The translations under genes and the position numbers were made by a program. Positions 1 through 6,716 of a DNA stretch of 21,408 nt are shown here, in pieces (within the stretch, counting starts at the first letter, position 1; each line of letters begins with the position of its first letter). The notes beneath the pieces are model-generated. The model did not search any database and was not told the origin of the DNA. It saw nothing but the letters and a program-made list of their open reading frames with translations. Origin of the DNA: Cyanobacteria bacterium UBA11153 (GTDB lineage Bacteria; Cyanobacteriota; Cyanobacteriia; Cyanobacteriales; Coleofasciculaceae). The stretch is from NCBI GenBank assembly GCA_003511885.1, contig DOIX01000002.1:1-21408 (forward strand). Direction: 5' to 3'.

Positions 1-1
1 A

Positions 2-223
2 TCACTTGACTTGAAAGAGAGCCTAAAAAGCCTACTACAGAAAGCTGGATTTATTTGTAAACCAGCCAAAGGTAGCCACACTAAATGGATTCATCCCCAA
101 TTACCCAAAGCGATTATTATTGCGGGAAAAGACGGTAGCGATGCAAAAGATTATTTAGAGAAACAAGTCAACGATGCACTTGAACAATTAAAGTCAAGAG
201 AAAACGAGGAGACAGAGGAATGA
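2..223 (+). CDS. hicA: HicA-family mRNA interferase toxin (5' end probably outside window)
   Basis: This is a small basic protein of the HicA toxin family, which are ribosome-independent mRNA interferases with a double-stranded-RNA-binding-like fold. The visible part has the family pattern: a helix ending in LLQKAGF, then a KGSHTKWIHP segment whose Gly-Ser-His carries the expected catalytic histidine (about residue 23 counted from the TTG at 11), and a C-terminal GKDGSDAKDYLEKQVNDAL helix. The frame stays open to the first bases of the window and the only in-window start is TTG at 11. Family members usually begin with an ATG a few residues further upstream, so I treat the 5' end as incomplete. 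The stop overlaps the start of the next gene (ATGA at 220-223), giving the usual toxin-first hicAB order with translational coupling. Confidence 0.85.
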   Translation, partial: SLDLKESLKSLLQKAGFICKPAKGSHTKWIHPQLPKAIIIAGKDGSDAKDYLEKQVNDALEQLKSRENEETEE

Positions 224-444
224 AATACACAATTATGATTCAATGGTCAGATCTAGATCAATGTTATGTTGTTACTTTACCTGAATTTGCAGATGTTATG
301 CAGCCTTGCACTCATGGCGATACATACGAAGAAGCACTCAAAAATGCCCAAGAAGTTTTAGAATTATTGATTGAAACAACCCTGGAAGAAGGGAAACCTT
401 TACCACAACCTAAAAAATTTAATCTCGAATTACAGATAGCTTAA
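220..444 (+). CDS. hicB: HicB-family antitoxin
   Basis: This 74-residue protein has the degenerate RNase H-like HicB fold: an N-terminal MKYTIMIQWSDLDQCYVVTL strand pair, LPEFADVMQPCTHGDTYEEA, then a helix (ALKNAQEVLELLIETTLEEG) and the PLPQP turn typical of the family. HicB binds and neutralises HicA. It ends shortly after the core domain, so there is no room for the C-terminal helix-turn-helix or ribbon-helix-helix domain found in longer HicB proteins. If it autoregulates, it must do so in another way. The ATG overlaps the hicA stop by ATGA, and purine-rich sequence (gaggagacagagga) lies directly upstream as a ribosome-binding site. Identification of the pair is strong; activity is inferred. 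Confidence 0.88.
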   Translation: MKYTIMIQWSDLDQCYVVTLPEFADVMQPCTHGDTYEEALKNAQEVLELLIETTLEEGKPLPQPKKFNLELQIA

Positions 445-470
445 ATTGCCATAAACTTATCTCTTATCTC

Positions 471-534
471 GATAACCTGATAACCCGATAACCCGATAAC
501 CCGATAACCCGATAACCCGATAACCCAATAACCC
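471..534. repeat. Tandem octamer repeat (GATAACCC)x8
   Basis: Eight head-to-tail 8-bp units are visible. Six are perfect GATAACCC (479-526); the first reads GATAACCT and the last AATAACCC. The degenerate edge units are typical of cyanobacterial short tandemly repeated repetitive (STRR) sequences. It lies 27 bp after the hicB stop and runs straight into the hairpin array at 535. Confidence 0.95.
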
Positions 535-649
535 GACAGAGAATAAATTCTCTGTCTAATAGCTGAAGTCAGTTAAAACTGACTGGCACGATTATTTCAG
601 TCCATTAAAATGGATTTGAACTATAAGCCGTAGAATTGATTCTACGGCT
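535..649. repeat. Array of four consecutive hairpins
   Basis: Four palindromes follow one another in 115 bp. At 535-556, GACAGAGAAT and ATTCTCTGTC pair around AA. At 567-584, AGTCAGTT and AACTGACT pair around AA. At 601-614, TCCATT and AATGGA pair around AA, and the stem can extend through TTCA/TGAA (596-620) past a small internal loop. At 626-649, AGCCGTAGAA and TTCTACGGCT pair around TTGA. The stem sequences differ but three share the same AA loop inside a T-AA-A context. There is no T-run, so these are not ordinary terminators. The remaining parts of the 445-655 gap contain nothing else that I recognise. Confidence 0.85.
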
Positions 650-655
650 GGTTTT

Positions 656-2032
656 CTAGATTAATGCTAATGGCAGCAGAATTTGAAACTCAGTCCCCAC
701 ATCCGGTTGAGATTTCATCAACAATTGTCCGCCATGTTTTTCCGTCACAATTTGATAGCTAATCGCTAAACCTAATCCTGTCCCCTTCCCCATTGGTTTT
801 GTCGTGAAAAACGACTCAAAAATCCGCTGTTGAATTTTTATCGGTATCCCCGGTCCATTATCCGCAATTCGTATCGATACCCATTCCCTATCTGCCTGTT
901 GTAAAAGAGTTGTGTGAATCTCAATCTTGGCTTGCCAGATATTTGAGTTAGCCTCTTTATCTTTAATAGCTTCTTTATCTTTAATTTTATCGCTTAAGGC
1001 ATCAATAGCATTACTGATAATGTTCATAAATACTTGACTTAACTGCCCGGAATAGCAATTAACTGGCGGTAATTTACCATAATACTTAATTAATTCAATC
1101 CCACCTTTAAGGTAATTTTTTAAAATAATTAAAGTATTGTCAATACATTCATGGATATCAGCAGGTTGACGTTTTGACTCATCCATGTGAGCAAAACTGT
1201 TCAAACTACCCACAATTTGAGTTAATCGCTTCGCAGCACCCGTCATCGTTTTAATAATTTTGGGTAAATCTTCCGATATAAACTCTAACTCAGATTCTAT
1301 TTTTAATTCAGCTAACTCATCAGATATTTCAGTAAATTCTACTTCATAAGCTGACACAATATTCAGTAATTGGTGGCAATAATTAGAAATAAATTCAAAA
1401 TTACCCGAAATACAACCCAGAGGATTCTTCATTTCATGGGCTACTTCCGCTACCATTTTGCCCAAACTTGCCATTTTCTCCGTTTGCATCATCTGAGCTT
1501 GAGTTTGTGCCTGGAGAAGTTGAGTTGCTAACTCATGAATTTGTGATTGTGCTACCAATAACTGATGTACATCTAATAATTGATAATTATCCGTGTTTAT
1601 CTCTACCACAATTGGTTCATAGAGTAACTCTGGCGGACGTTGTAAAGAATAACGTGCCGCCTCTACTATTTTCCTATCCCCTCTAAACCTTAAAACTTCC
1701 GTATTAACAAAGCGATATAAAGAACCCAAAGGACGCTTTAAAAATAATTCCAATCCATAGGGACGACTCATTTGTTCCAAAAAACGCCGCCGGGAAATCA
1801 TTCCTGCAAATTTACCTTCCTGAGTGAGAATCACCCCTGGTAACAGAGGATTTAACTGAAATAAATGAGTTACATCTTTACCCTGCCGCGAAGCATCAAT
1901 TGAAATATTATAAAGAGACAATTCTTGGAGAGTTGAGTCTAGAGTGAGATGTGCCATCTCATGTTGGGGAGGAATTGGTAAGTATTGGTAAGTTTCTGGG
2001 AGAGACAGCATAAAATTATTCTGTTTGGACAC
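656..2032 (-). CDS. Soluble sensor histidine kinase with N-terminal CBS-like region
   Basis: This is a 458-residue histidine kinase with no membrane segment or signal peptide, so it is probably cytoplasmic. Residues about 45-155 look like a CBS-type sensory region (PGVILTQEGKFAGMISRRRF, then a second half near YEPIVVEI). A glutamine-rich coiled coil (about 160-185) leads into the phosphoacceptor box MVAEVAHEMKNPLG with His199. The ATPase domain shows the N box (NIISNAIDAL, Asn341), the G1 box DNGPGIP (391-397) and the G2 box GKGTGLGLAIS (415-425). It should autophosphorylate His199; no response regulator lies next to it, so its partner is unknown. The longest start is GTG at 2032; ATG at 2011 (eight codons in) is an equally plausible start. 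The linker between N and G1 boxes carries a small tandem duplication. Confidence 0.88.
   Translation of the reverse strand: MSKQNNFMLSLPETYQYLPIPPQHEMAHLTLDSTLQELSLYNISIDASRQGKDVTHLFQLNPLLPGVILTQEGKFAGMISRRRFLEQMSRPYGLELFLKRPLGSLYRFVNTEVLRFRGDRKIVEAARYSLQRPPELLYEPIVVEINTDNYQLLDVHQLLVAQSQIHELATQLLQAQTQAQMMQTEKMASLGKMVAEVAHEMKNPLGCISGNFEFISNYCHQLLNIVSAYEVEFTEISDELAELKIESELEFISEDLPKIIKTMTGAAKRLTQIVGSLNSFAHMDESKRQPADIHECIDNTLIILKNYLKGGIELIKYYGKLPPVNCYSGQLSQVFMNIISNAIDALSDKIKDKEAIKDKEANSNIWQAKIEIHTTLLQQADREWVSIRIADNGPGIPIKIQQRIFESFFTTKPMGKGTGLGLAISYQIVTEKHGGQLLMKSQPDVGTEFQILLPLALI
951..986. repeat. 18-bp in-frame tandem duplication inside the histidine kinase gene
   Basis: Two adjacent 18-bp copies (951-968 and 969-986) differ at two positions and encode a doubled IKDKEA on the minus strand. 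The duplication sits in the linker between the N box and G1 box of the kinase, where insertions are tolerated, and keeps the reading frame. Confidence 0.85.
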
Positions 2033-2044
2033 ATCATTTATATA

Positions 2045-2073
2045 TATATTCGGTAGATTTGGTTTTGCGTCAA
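2045..2073 (-). promoter_or_regulatory. Possible sigma-70 type promoter for the histidine kinase
   Basis: Read on the minus strand, TTGACG (2073-2068) is followed after 17 bp by AATATA (2050-2045), a fair -35/-10 pair. Transcription would start near 2038, only a few bases from the GTG at 2032. That would make the message nearly leaderless, or point to the internal ATG at 2011 as the real start. Confidence 0.35.
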
Positions 2074-2256
2074 TTTTCGATTAAATTTGATGGCGCTTCT
2101 ATTTCTGTACTATTCTATAGCATTGGTCGATCGCTCTGGGTTAATTGAAATTTAAGTTATGGTTAAGGCATGATTATAATTAGTCAAAAATAAATTATGG
2201 CTTTTTTAGAGATAAATAGTGCTAGTTGATTTATTTTTATGTTATTCGTGAAGGCA

Positions 2257-2323
2257 GGGTGAAGCATTCGGATAGAAATATTATAAGTTTCCATTGCAAT
2301 CATATCGCCCGAATGCTTCACCC
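2257..2323. repeat. Dispersed hairpin repeat, copy 1
   Basis: A perfect 15-bp inverted repeat, GGGTGAAGCATTCGG (2257-2271) and its complement (2309-2323), encloses a 37-bp A/T-rich loop. It is flanked by GGCA and CCTACAAA. A second copy with a compensatory change lies at 8910-8975. It occupies the gap between the histidine kinase and miaA (2033-2384). That gap otherwise holds only A/T-rich sequence, the putative kinase promoter, and a TTTGCGTA-A9 tract just downstream of miaA. Confidence 0.85.
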
Positions 2324-2384
2324 CTACAAACCTCTGCGTACCTTTGCGTAAAAAAAAAGATTATCTCCCCCCACAGCAACAAAA

Positions 2385-3365
2385 TCAATATTCCTCAAAA
2401 CAATTCAACCTCTCACTAACAAACTCCCAAACTCTCTCCAACAAATCATAACTATCCGCATCAAACCATTCTATTTCCGGAACGGCCCGAAACCAAGTTC
2501 GCTGTCGTTTAGCAAATTGCCGAGTATGTAAAACTATTGACTCCTTAGCTTCCACAAGAGAAACCTCACCAGCCAAATATTGCTTAATTTCTCGATAACC
2601 CAATGTATCCAATAGAGGCAAATCCCAACCATATTTTTGACAGAGAGTTTCCACTTCCGCCACTAAGCCCATTTCCAGCATTTCCTCGGTACGCTGGGCA
2701 ATTCTGCCAGTAAGAATATCAGATTTACAGTCCAAACCAATCTGGAAAATCGGATAATCGGGAGGATTTTCCCCTTGCTGTTGGGAAATGGGCTGCCCAG
2801 TCACATAAAATACTTCCAAGGCTCGTAATGTTCTTACTTCATCATGAGGATGAATCTTTTGGGCAGCGCTGGGATCTACTTGTTGCAGGAAATTGTAGAG
2901 CTGAATTTGCCCTAAAGAAGAAAGTTGCGATCGCAATTCCAGATTAGGTGCAACTCTGGGAATTTTTAGTCCTCGCACTATCGATTTTAGGTATAAACCC
3001 GTACCGCCAACAAGAAGGATGGGTGGATGGGGGAATTTTATGTTAGCTTCTTCCTTCTCACCTTTTAATAAAGCTTGAGCTTGTGCTTGATAATCTGCTA
3101 CGGTTAGAGTTTCCGTGGGAGAGGAAATATCAATTAAATAATGGGGAATTTCTTGTTGTTGGGCTAGGGTAGGTTTAGCTGTACCGATATCAAATTCGCG
3201 ATATACTTGGCGGGAGTCAGCACTGAGAATTACCGAACCCAATCTCTTGGCTAATTTTATCGCTAGTCCTGACTTTCCTGTCGCTGTTGCGCCACAAATA
3301 GCGATGGCGCTTCGTCCCCGATTTGCTACTTTGTTATTGATGGTAGGGTTATTGGGTGGTGGCAT
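2385..3365 (-). CDS. miaA: tRNA dimethylallyltransferase MiaA
   Basis: MiaA transfers a dimethylallyl group from DMAPP to N6 of adenosine 37 in tRNAs that read codons starting with U, the first step towards ms2i6A. The 326-residue protein has the P-loop GATATGKS (25-32), the SADSRQVY motif (48-55), DIGTAKPT (about 59-66), the GGTGLYLKS segment, and the conserved C-terminal TRQFAKRQRTWFR. Length is slightly above the usual 300-316 because of about 18 extra residues before the first strand (RSAIAICGAT). A start closer to the core cannot be excluded, but there is no other ATG in that stretch. It faces away from gyrB across a repeat-rich gap. Identification is firm. Confidence 0.97.
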   Translation of the reverse strand: MPPPNNPTINNKVANRGRSAIAICGATATGKSGLAIKLAKRLGSVILSADSRQVYREFDIGTAKPTLAQQQEIPHYLIDISSPTETLTVADYQAQAQALLKGEKEEANIKFPHPPILLVGGTGLYLKSIVRGLKIPRVAPNLELRSQLSSLGQIQLYNFLQQVDPSAAQKIHPHDEVRTLRALEVFYVTGQPISQQQGENPPDYPIFQIGLDCKSDILTGRIAQRTEEMLEMGLVAEVETLCQKYGWDLPLLDTLGYREIKQYLAGEVSLVEAKESIVLHTRQFAKRQRTWFRAVPEIEWFDADSYDLLERVWEFVSERLNCFEEY

Positions 3366-3504
3366 ATAGTGAGGGACTAGAGACTAGGGGCTATTGGCTC
3401 AGGAAGAAAGCTGGAAAATCAAGGGTTTCAGGGATTTAGAACGCCTTAACTGCCCTGGGAGTTGCGATCGTTTTTTTTTAACGCAAAGGGCGCAAAGGAT
3501 TGTG

Positions 3505-3590
3505 ACATCCTCCTCCGTTATACCCGAAGGCTTAACGGGCGACCCCTGCCGACATTCAGTTGGAGTTGTCCTGATAGCTAACATCATCAT
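3505..3590 (-). mobile_element. Probable IS200/IS605-type (tnpB) right-end remnant
   Basis: Read on the minus strand, this stretch contains a GC-rich block, a 6-bp hairpin (CCGTTA at 3515-3520 with TAACGG at 3533-3538 on the plus strand) and ends in GGAGGATGTCAC. From memory this resembles the ends of cyanobacterial IS200/IS605 elements, where the 3' end of tnpB and its guide RNA lie. A short open frame through it has no recognisable protein domain. No transposase is present, so at most this is a decayed end. It lies between miaA and gyrB. Confidence 0.35.
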
Positions 3591-3642
3591 GGGAAAAGCT
3601 TTTTATTTTTTTGCCCCCACTCCCCACTTCCTAACCTCTAAC

Positions 3643-3667
3643 CCCTAGCCCCTAGCCCCTAGCCCCT
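3643..3667. repeat. Heptamer tandem repeat (CCCCTAG)
   Basis: About three and a half head-to-tail CCCCTAG units lie just upstream of the gyrB promoter. Related CCCCTAG units recur near 7728-7760 and 16065. The rest of the 3366-3808 gap holds a GACTAGGGG fragment near miaA, a T-run followed by ACGCAAAGGGCGCAAAGG, the IS-like remnant, and the gyrB promoter. Confidence 0.8.
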
Positions 3668-3733
3668 TATATAGGTCTATCCCGTTGATAAATATTTACT
3701 CAGAGTTAGCTATAGCGGTCTTGAAGGCTTTTA

Positions 3734-3742
3734 TGATATAAT
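3734..3742 (+). promoter_or_regulatory. Extended -10 promoter of gyrB
   Basis: TGATATAAT (3734-3742) is an extended -10 element with a perfect TATAAT hexamer. There is no good -35 at the standard distance, as is common for extended -10 promoters. Transcription would begin near 3749, leaving a leader of about 60 nt before the ATG at 3809. This argues against translation from the in-frame GTG at 3749. Confidence 0.55.
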
Positions 3743-3808
3743 TTTAGAGTGTTTTGCCATTTTGATAGATCAAAAAGGCTCAAAGCTTTTAATGGAGTAG
3801 CCCTCAAC

Positions 3809-5731
3809 ATGACGAGTAGTTATAGTGCCGATCAGATTCAAGTTCTTGAAGGTCTCGATCCAGTGCGGATGCGACCGGGGATGTATATTGGTACTACTGG
3901 GCCAAGAGGACTTCATCATCTAGTATACGAGGTTGTGGACAACTCGATCGATGAGGCTCTGGCGGGACATTGCACTCATATTGAGGTAGATATTAATCCT
4001 GATGGTTCGGTTAGTGTCACAGATGATGGACGGGGTATTCCGACTGGGATTCATCCGACGACAGGAAAATCGGCACTGGAAACAGTGATGACGGTATTGC
4101 ACGCCGGAGGTAAGTTTGGTGGTGGTGGTTATAAGGTGTCTGGCGGATTGCATGGGGTAGGGATTTCTGTGGTGAATGCTCTCTCGGAATGGGTGGAGGT
4201 AACGGTGTGGAGGGAGCAAAAGGTACATACTCAGCGTTACGAAAGAGGTATTCCTGTTACTGAGTTGATTGCCAAACCAATTAAAGAAGAGCGTACAGGT
4301 ACGTCAGTTACTTTTATGCCCGATATCCAAATTTTTACCACTGGGATTGAGTTTGACTATGCCACACTCTCAGGTCGATTGCGAGAATTAGGGTATTTGA
4401 ATGCTGGGGTAAGGATTACCTTTAGCGATAAGCGACTGGCCCAAGAGCGAGTAGAAACTTATTATTATGAAGGTGGGATTCAGGAATATGTTGCCTACAT
4501 GAATCGGGAGAAGGATCCCCTCCATCAAGAAATTGTTTATATCCAAGGGGAACGGAACAGTATTTACATTGAAGTAGCATTACAATGGTGTGTTGATGCT
4601 TATAGCGATAATTTACTGGGTTTTGCAAATAATATCCGTACCATTGATGGCGGTACTCATTTAGAGGGGCTGAAGACAGTATTGACGCGGACGATGAATG
4701 CGATCGCCAGGAAGCGCAATAAACTGAAAGAAAATGATGCTAATCTCGGTGGAGAGAATATCAGGGAAGGTTTGACTGGGGTAATTTCGGTGAAAGTCCC
4801 CAATCCAGAATTTGAAGGGCAAACCAAAACTAAGTTAGGGAATACGGAAGTTAGAGGGATTGTCGATTCTTTGGTAGGGGAAGTCTTGACAGAGTATTTG
4901 GAATTTCGTCCCCAAGTGGCAGATGCGATTTTAGAAAAAGCCATCCAAGCTTTCAAAGCTGCTGAAGCAGCACGGCGGGCGCGAGAATTAGTGCGGCGGA
5001 AGTCGGTTTTAGAGTCATCTCCTTTACCAGGTAAATTAGCCGATTGTAGTTCCAGAGATCCCTCAGAATCAGAGATATTTATCGTCGAAGGAGCCTCAGC
5101 AGGAGGTACTGCAAAAGAAGGACGCGATCGCCGTTATCAAGCTATTTTACCGCTGCGGGGGAAGATTCTCAATATTGAGAAGACTGATGATGCCAAAATG
5201 TACAAAAATACGGAAATTCAGTCCTTAATTACAGCCTTGGGATTGGGCGTGAAGGGGGAAGAATTTAATCCCGCTCAATTGCGCTATCATCGGATCTGTT
5301 TAATGACTGACGCTGATGTAGATGGAGCGCATATCCGCACTCTCTTACTGACATTTTTCTATCGTTATCAACGCGCTCTGGTGGATCAAGGATATATCTA
5401 TATCGCTTGCCCTCCACTCTATAAGATAGAACGAGGCAAGAACCACTTCTACTGTTATAGCGATCGCGAATTGCAGCAAGCGATCTCCGAATTCCCTGCC
5501 AATGCTAACTATACCATCCAACGGTTCAAAGGTTTAGGAGAAATGATGCCGCAGCAGTTGTGGGAAACTACCATGAATCCGGAAACTCGTACTTTAAAAC
5601 AAATTGAAATTGAAGATGCGGCAGAAGCGGATCGCATCTTTACTGTCTTAATGGGGGACAGAGTTGCACCTCGTCGTGAATTCATTGAAACTTATGGCTC
5701 CAAATTGAATTTTACTGATTTGGATATTTAA
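3809..5731 (+). CDS. gyrB: DNA gyrase subunit B
   Basis: GyrB is the ATPase subunit of gyrase, which introduces negative supercoils together with GyrA. The 640-residue product matches the short GyrB form of Gram-positives and cyanobacteria. It has the GHKL ATP site ([39 protein letters not shown]), the transducer domain, and the C-terminal TOPRIM domain with catalytic Glu427 ([14 protein letters not shown]) and the DxD pair Asp501/Asp503 ([14 protein letters not shown]), ending in RRxFIETYG. I chose the ATG at 3809 because [20 protein letters not shown] is the usual cyanobacterial start and GGAG lies upstream. An in-frame GTG at 3749 would fall on the predicted transcription start. The residue after EG is Ala where nearly all GyrB have Asp. 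No intein interrupts this motif. Confidence 0.97.
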   Translation: MTSSYSADQIQVLEGLDPVRMRPGMYIGTTGPRGLHHLVYEVVDNSIDEALAGHCTHIEVDINPDGSVSVTDDGRGIPTGIHPTTGKSALETVMTVLHAGGKFGGGGYKVSGGLHGVGISVVNALSEWVEVTVWREQKVHTQRYERGIPVTELIAKPIKEERTGTSVTFMPDIQIFTTGIEFDYATLSGRLRELGYLNAGVRITFSDKRLAQERVETYYYEGGIQEYVAYMNREKDPLHQEIVYIQGERNSIYIEVALQWCVDAYSDNLLGFANNIRTIDGGTHLEGLKTVLTRTMNAIARKRNKLKENDANLGGENIREGLTGVISVKVPNPEFEGQTKTKLGNTEVRGIVDSLVGEVLTEYLEFRPQVADAILEKAIQAFKAAEAARRARELVRRKSVLESSPLPGKLADCSSRDPSESEIFIVEGASAGGTAKEGRDRRYQAILPLRGKILNIEKTDDAKMYKNTEIQSLITALGLGVKGEEFNPAQLRYHRICLMTDADVDGAHIRTLLLTFFYRYQRALVDQGYIYIACPPLYKIERGKNHFYCYSDRELQQAISEFPANANYTIQRFKGLGEMMPQQLWETTMNPETRTLKQIEIEDAAEADRIFTVLMGDRVAPRREFIETYGSKLNFTDLDI

Positions 5732-5734
5732 TTC

Positions 5735-5800
5735 GGGTTTGCTGAAAAAGTCGGATCGTAAAGATGGGGTGTAGGGTATGGGGTGTGTTTTTTTTTGTGT
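5735..5800. repeat. GGGTTTGCTGAA element end, copy A, with G-rich heptamers
   Basis: GGGTTTGCTGAAAAAGT (5735-5751) starts three bases after the gyrB stop. It is followed by three heptamers of the GGGGTGT type (5766-5786) and a T-run. The same arrangement occurs on the opposite strand at 12340-12389, and related ends bound the element at 8989-9210. Confidence 0.65.
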
Positions 5801-5906
5801 GGGTTTTTTGGTGTGGCACAATTTTCCAGTTTCAGTGAAAAAGTCTATGAGTTTTGAGGGGTGTAACTCTTACTTATGGTACTTTTCTTAACTTCAAAAT
5901 ATACAG

Positions 5907-6165
5907 TCTGACGGGGCGACAATTATTGATCAAAGCTAGACAGGATATGGTTTTCAACTCATACAAATCGAAGAAAAAGACACCCACCTTTTTCAAAATT
6001 AGCCAAGAAATCTAGTGGTGAACAACGAATTGATGAGACTTGTAGCTATCCGCCCTGAAATCAGGATCTCAATAATGCCAAAAAATAGACTCATTTTTGG
6101 GACACGAAGATGTGCTACATGTCAGGCTGTGCAAGGGTTTCAGCCATAGTTGTCGCCCCGTCAGA
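5907..6165. mobile_element. MITE-like element with 20-bp terminal inverted repeats
   Basis: Terminal inverted repeats TCTGACGGGGCGACAATTAT (5907-5926) and its complement at 6146-6165 match at 19 of 20 positions and enclose a 259-bp unit. The interior has no convincing coding sequence on either strand, so it would be non-autonomous. No clear target-site duplication is visible at the edges. It fills most of the 5732-6260 gap between gyrB and the ferredoxin terminator. Confidence 0.75.
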
Positions 6166-6199
6166 TGTGTCTTAACAGATCTGGCATTTGCTATAAAAC

Positions 6200-6226
6200 A
6201 AAAAAATAGCCCACTTGAGCAGGCTA
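6200..6226 (-). terminator. Rho-independent terminator of the ferredoxin operon
   Basis: On the minus strand, TAGCC and GGCTA (6226-6222 and 6211-6207) form a short stem that is followed directly by seven T residues (6206-6200). It lies about 35 bp beyond the ferredoxin stop codon and is correctly oriented for it. Confidence 0.65.
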
Positions 6227-6260
6227 AATTCCGGGTAAATTTGATTGAAATCTGTCAAAA

Positions 6261-6716
6261 TTAACTCATCAATCTCTTCTTTCGCTCCTGCTTTCTCAAT
6301 TCTCTCTTCTGGCGAATTTTTGCCGCAACAGCGGCACTATCGATGGGAAAACCAGCAATGGGAATAACTTGATCTTGCCTTTCCTCTTCCAATTTTTTCA
6401 ATTCGGTGTAATCAACCCAGTGAATGCAGTCTACCGGGCAAGTATCAATGGCTTCTTGAATTAAATCTTCAGGATCGCCATCTTGTCGAGTTACTCGCGA
6501 TCGCCCGTAGTCCGGCTCAATGTAAAATGTATTTCGGGCAACATGGGCGCAATGTTTACAGCCGATGCAGGTAATTTCATCAACGTAAACGCCCTTTTGC
6601 CGCAATACACCACCTAATTCTGGCTCAAAACCCGAACGTTCCGGTGCATCTCGAAAAATGCCCCCCAATTCTGGTTCAAAACCCGAACGTTCCGAGTCTG
6701 GGGAAAAATCTGACAT
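6261..6716 (-). CDS. [4Fe-4S] ferredoxin with duplicated N-terminal motif
   Basis: This is a 151-residue ferredoxin. The cluster-binding core is CIGCKHC (Cys50, Cys53, Cys56) plus the distal Cys-Pro (Cys93 in TCPVDC), the ligand set of a single [4Fe-4S] cluster; Cys97 is an additional cysteine. Residues 9-36 carry ERSGFEPELGG twice, 17 residues apart. The C-terminus after about 105 is a long charged helix (ELKKLEEERQ, then a KIRQKRELRKQERKKR tail), unlike simple soluble ferredoxins. I chose the ATG at 6716 because it overlaps the ycf35 stop by one base (TGATG). A longer open frame extending to 6881 runs back into ycf35. It is the last gene of the DUF2997-ycf35-ferredoxin unit. Its redox partner is unknown. 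Confidence 0.9.
   Translation of the reverse strand: MSDFSPDSERSGFEPELGGIFRDAPERSGFEPELGGVLRQKGVYVDEITCIGCKHCAHVARNTFYIEPDYGRSRVTRQDGDPEDLIQEAIDTCPVDCIHWVDYTELKKLEEERQDQVIPIAGFPIDSAAVAAKIRQKRELRKQERKKRLMS
6611..6694. repeat. 33-bp direct repeat with 51-bp spacing inside the ferredoxin gene
   Basis: Positions 6611-6643 and 6662-6694 are nearly identical at the nucleotide level and in the same frame, encoding the doubled ERSGFEPELGG segment. The high nucleotide identity suggests a duplication that is either recent or kept homogeneous. Confidence 0.85.

Noticed and set aside
471..534. CRISPR array
   Set aside because: The octamers are directly adjacent with no spacers, so it is a simple tandem repeat.
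3394..3648. Open frames on both strands between miaA and gyrB
   Set aside because: They are short, lack family similarity that I can support, and consist of repeats and a possible insertion-sequence end. No protein is claimed.
3749..3808. N-terminal extension of GyrB from a GTG at 3749
   Set aside because: The GTG coincides with the predicted transcription start of the TGATATAAT promoter, and the 20 extra residues do not look like GyrB. The ATG at 3809 gives the usual start.
5927..6145. Transposase gene inside the 5907-6165 element
   Set aside because: Short frames such as one beginning MSLFFGIIEILISGR on the minus strand end within about 30 codons and show no DDE motif. The element is treated as non-coding.
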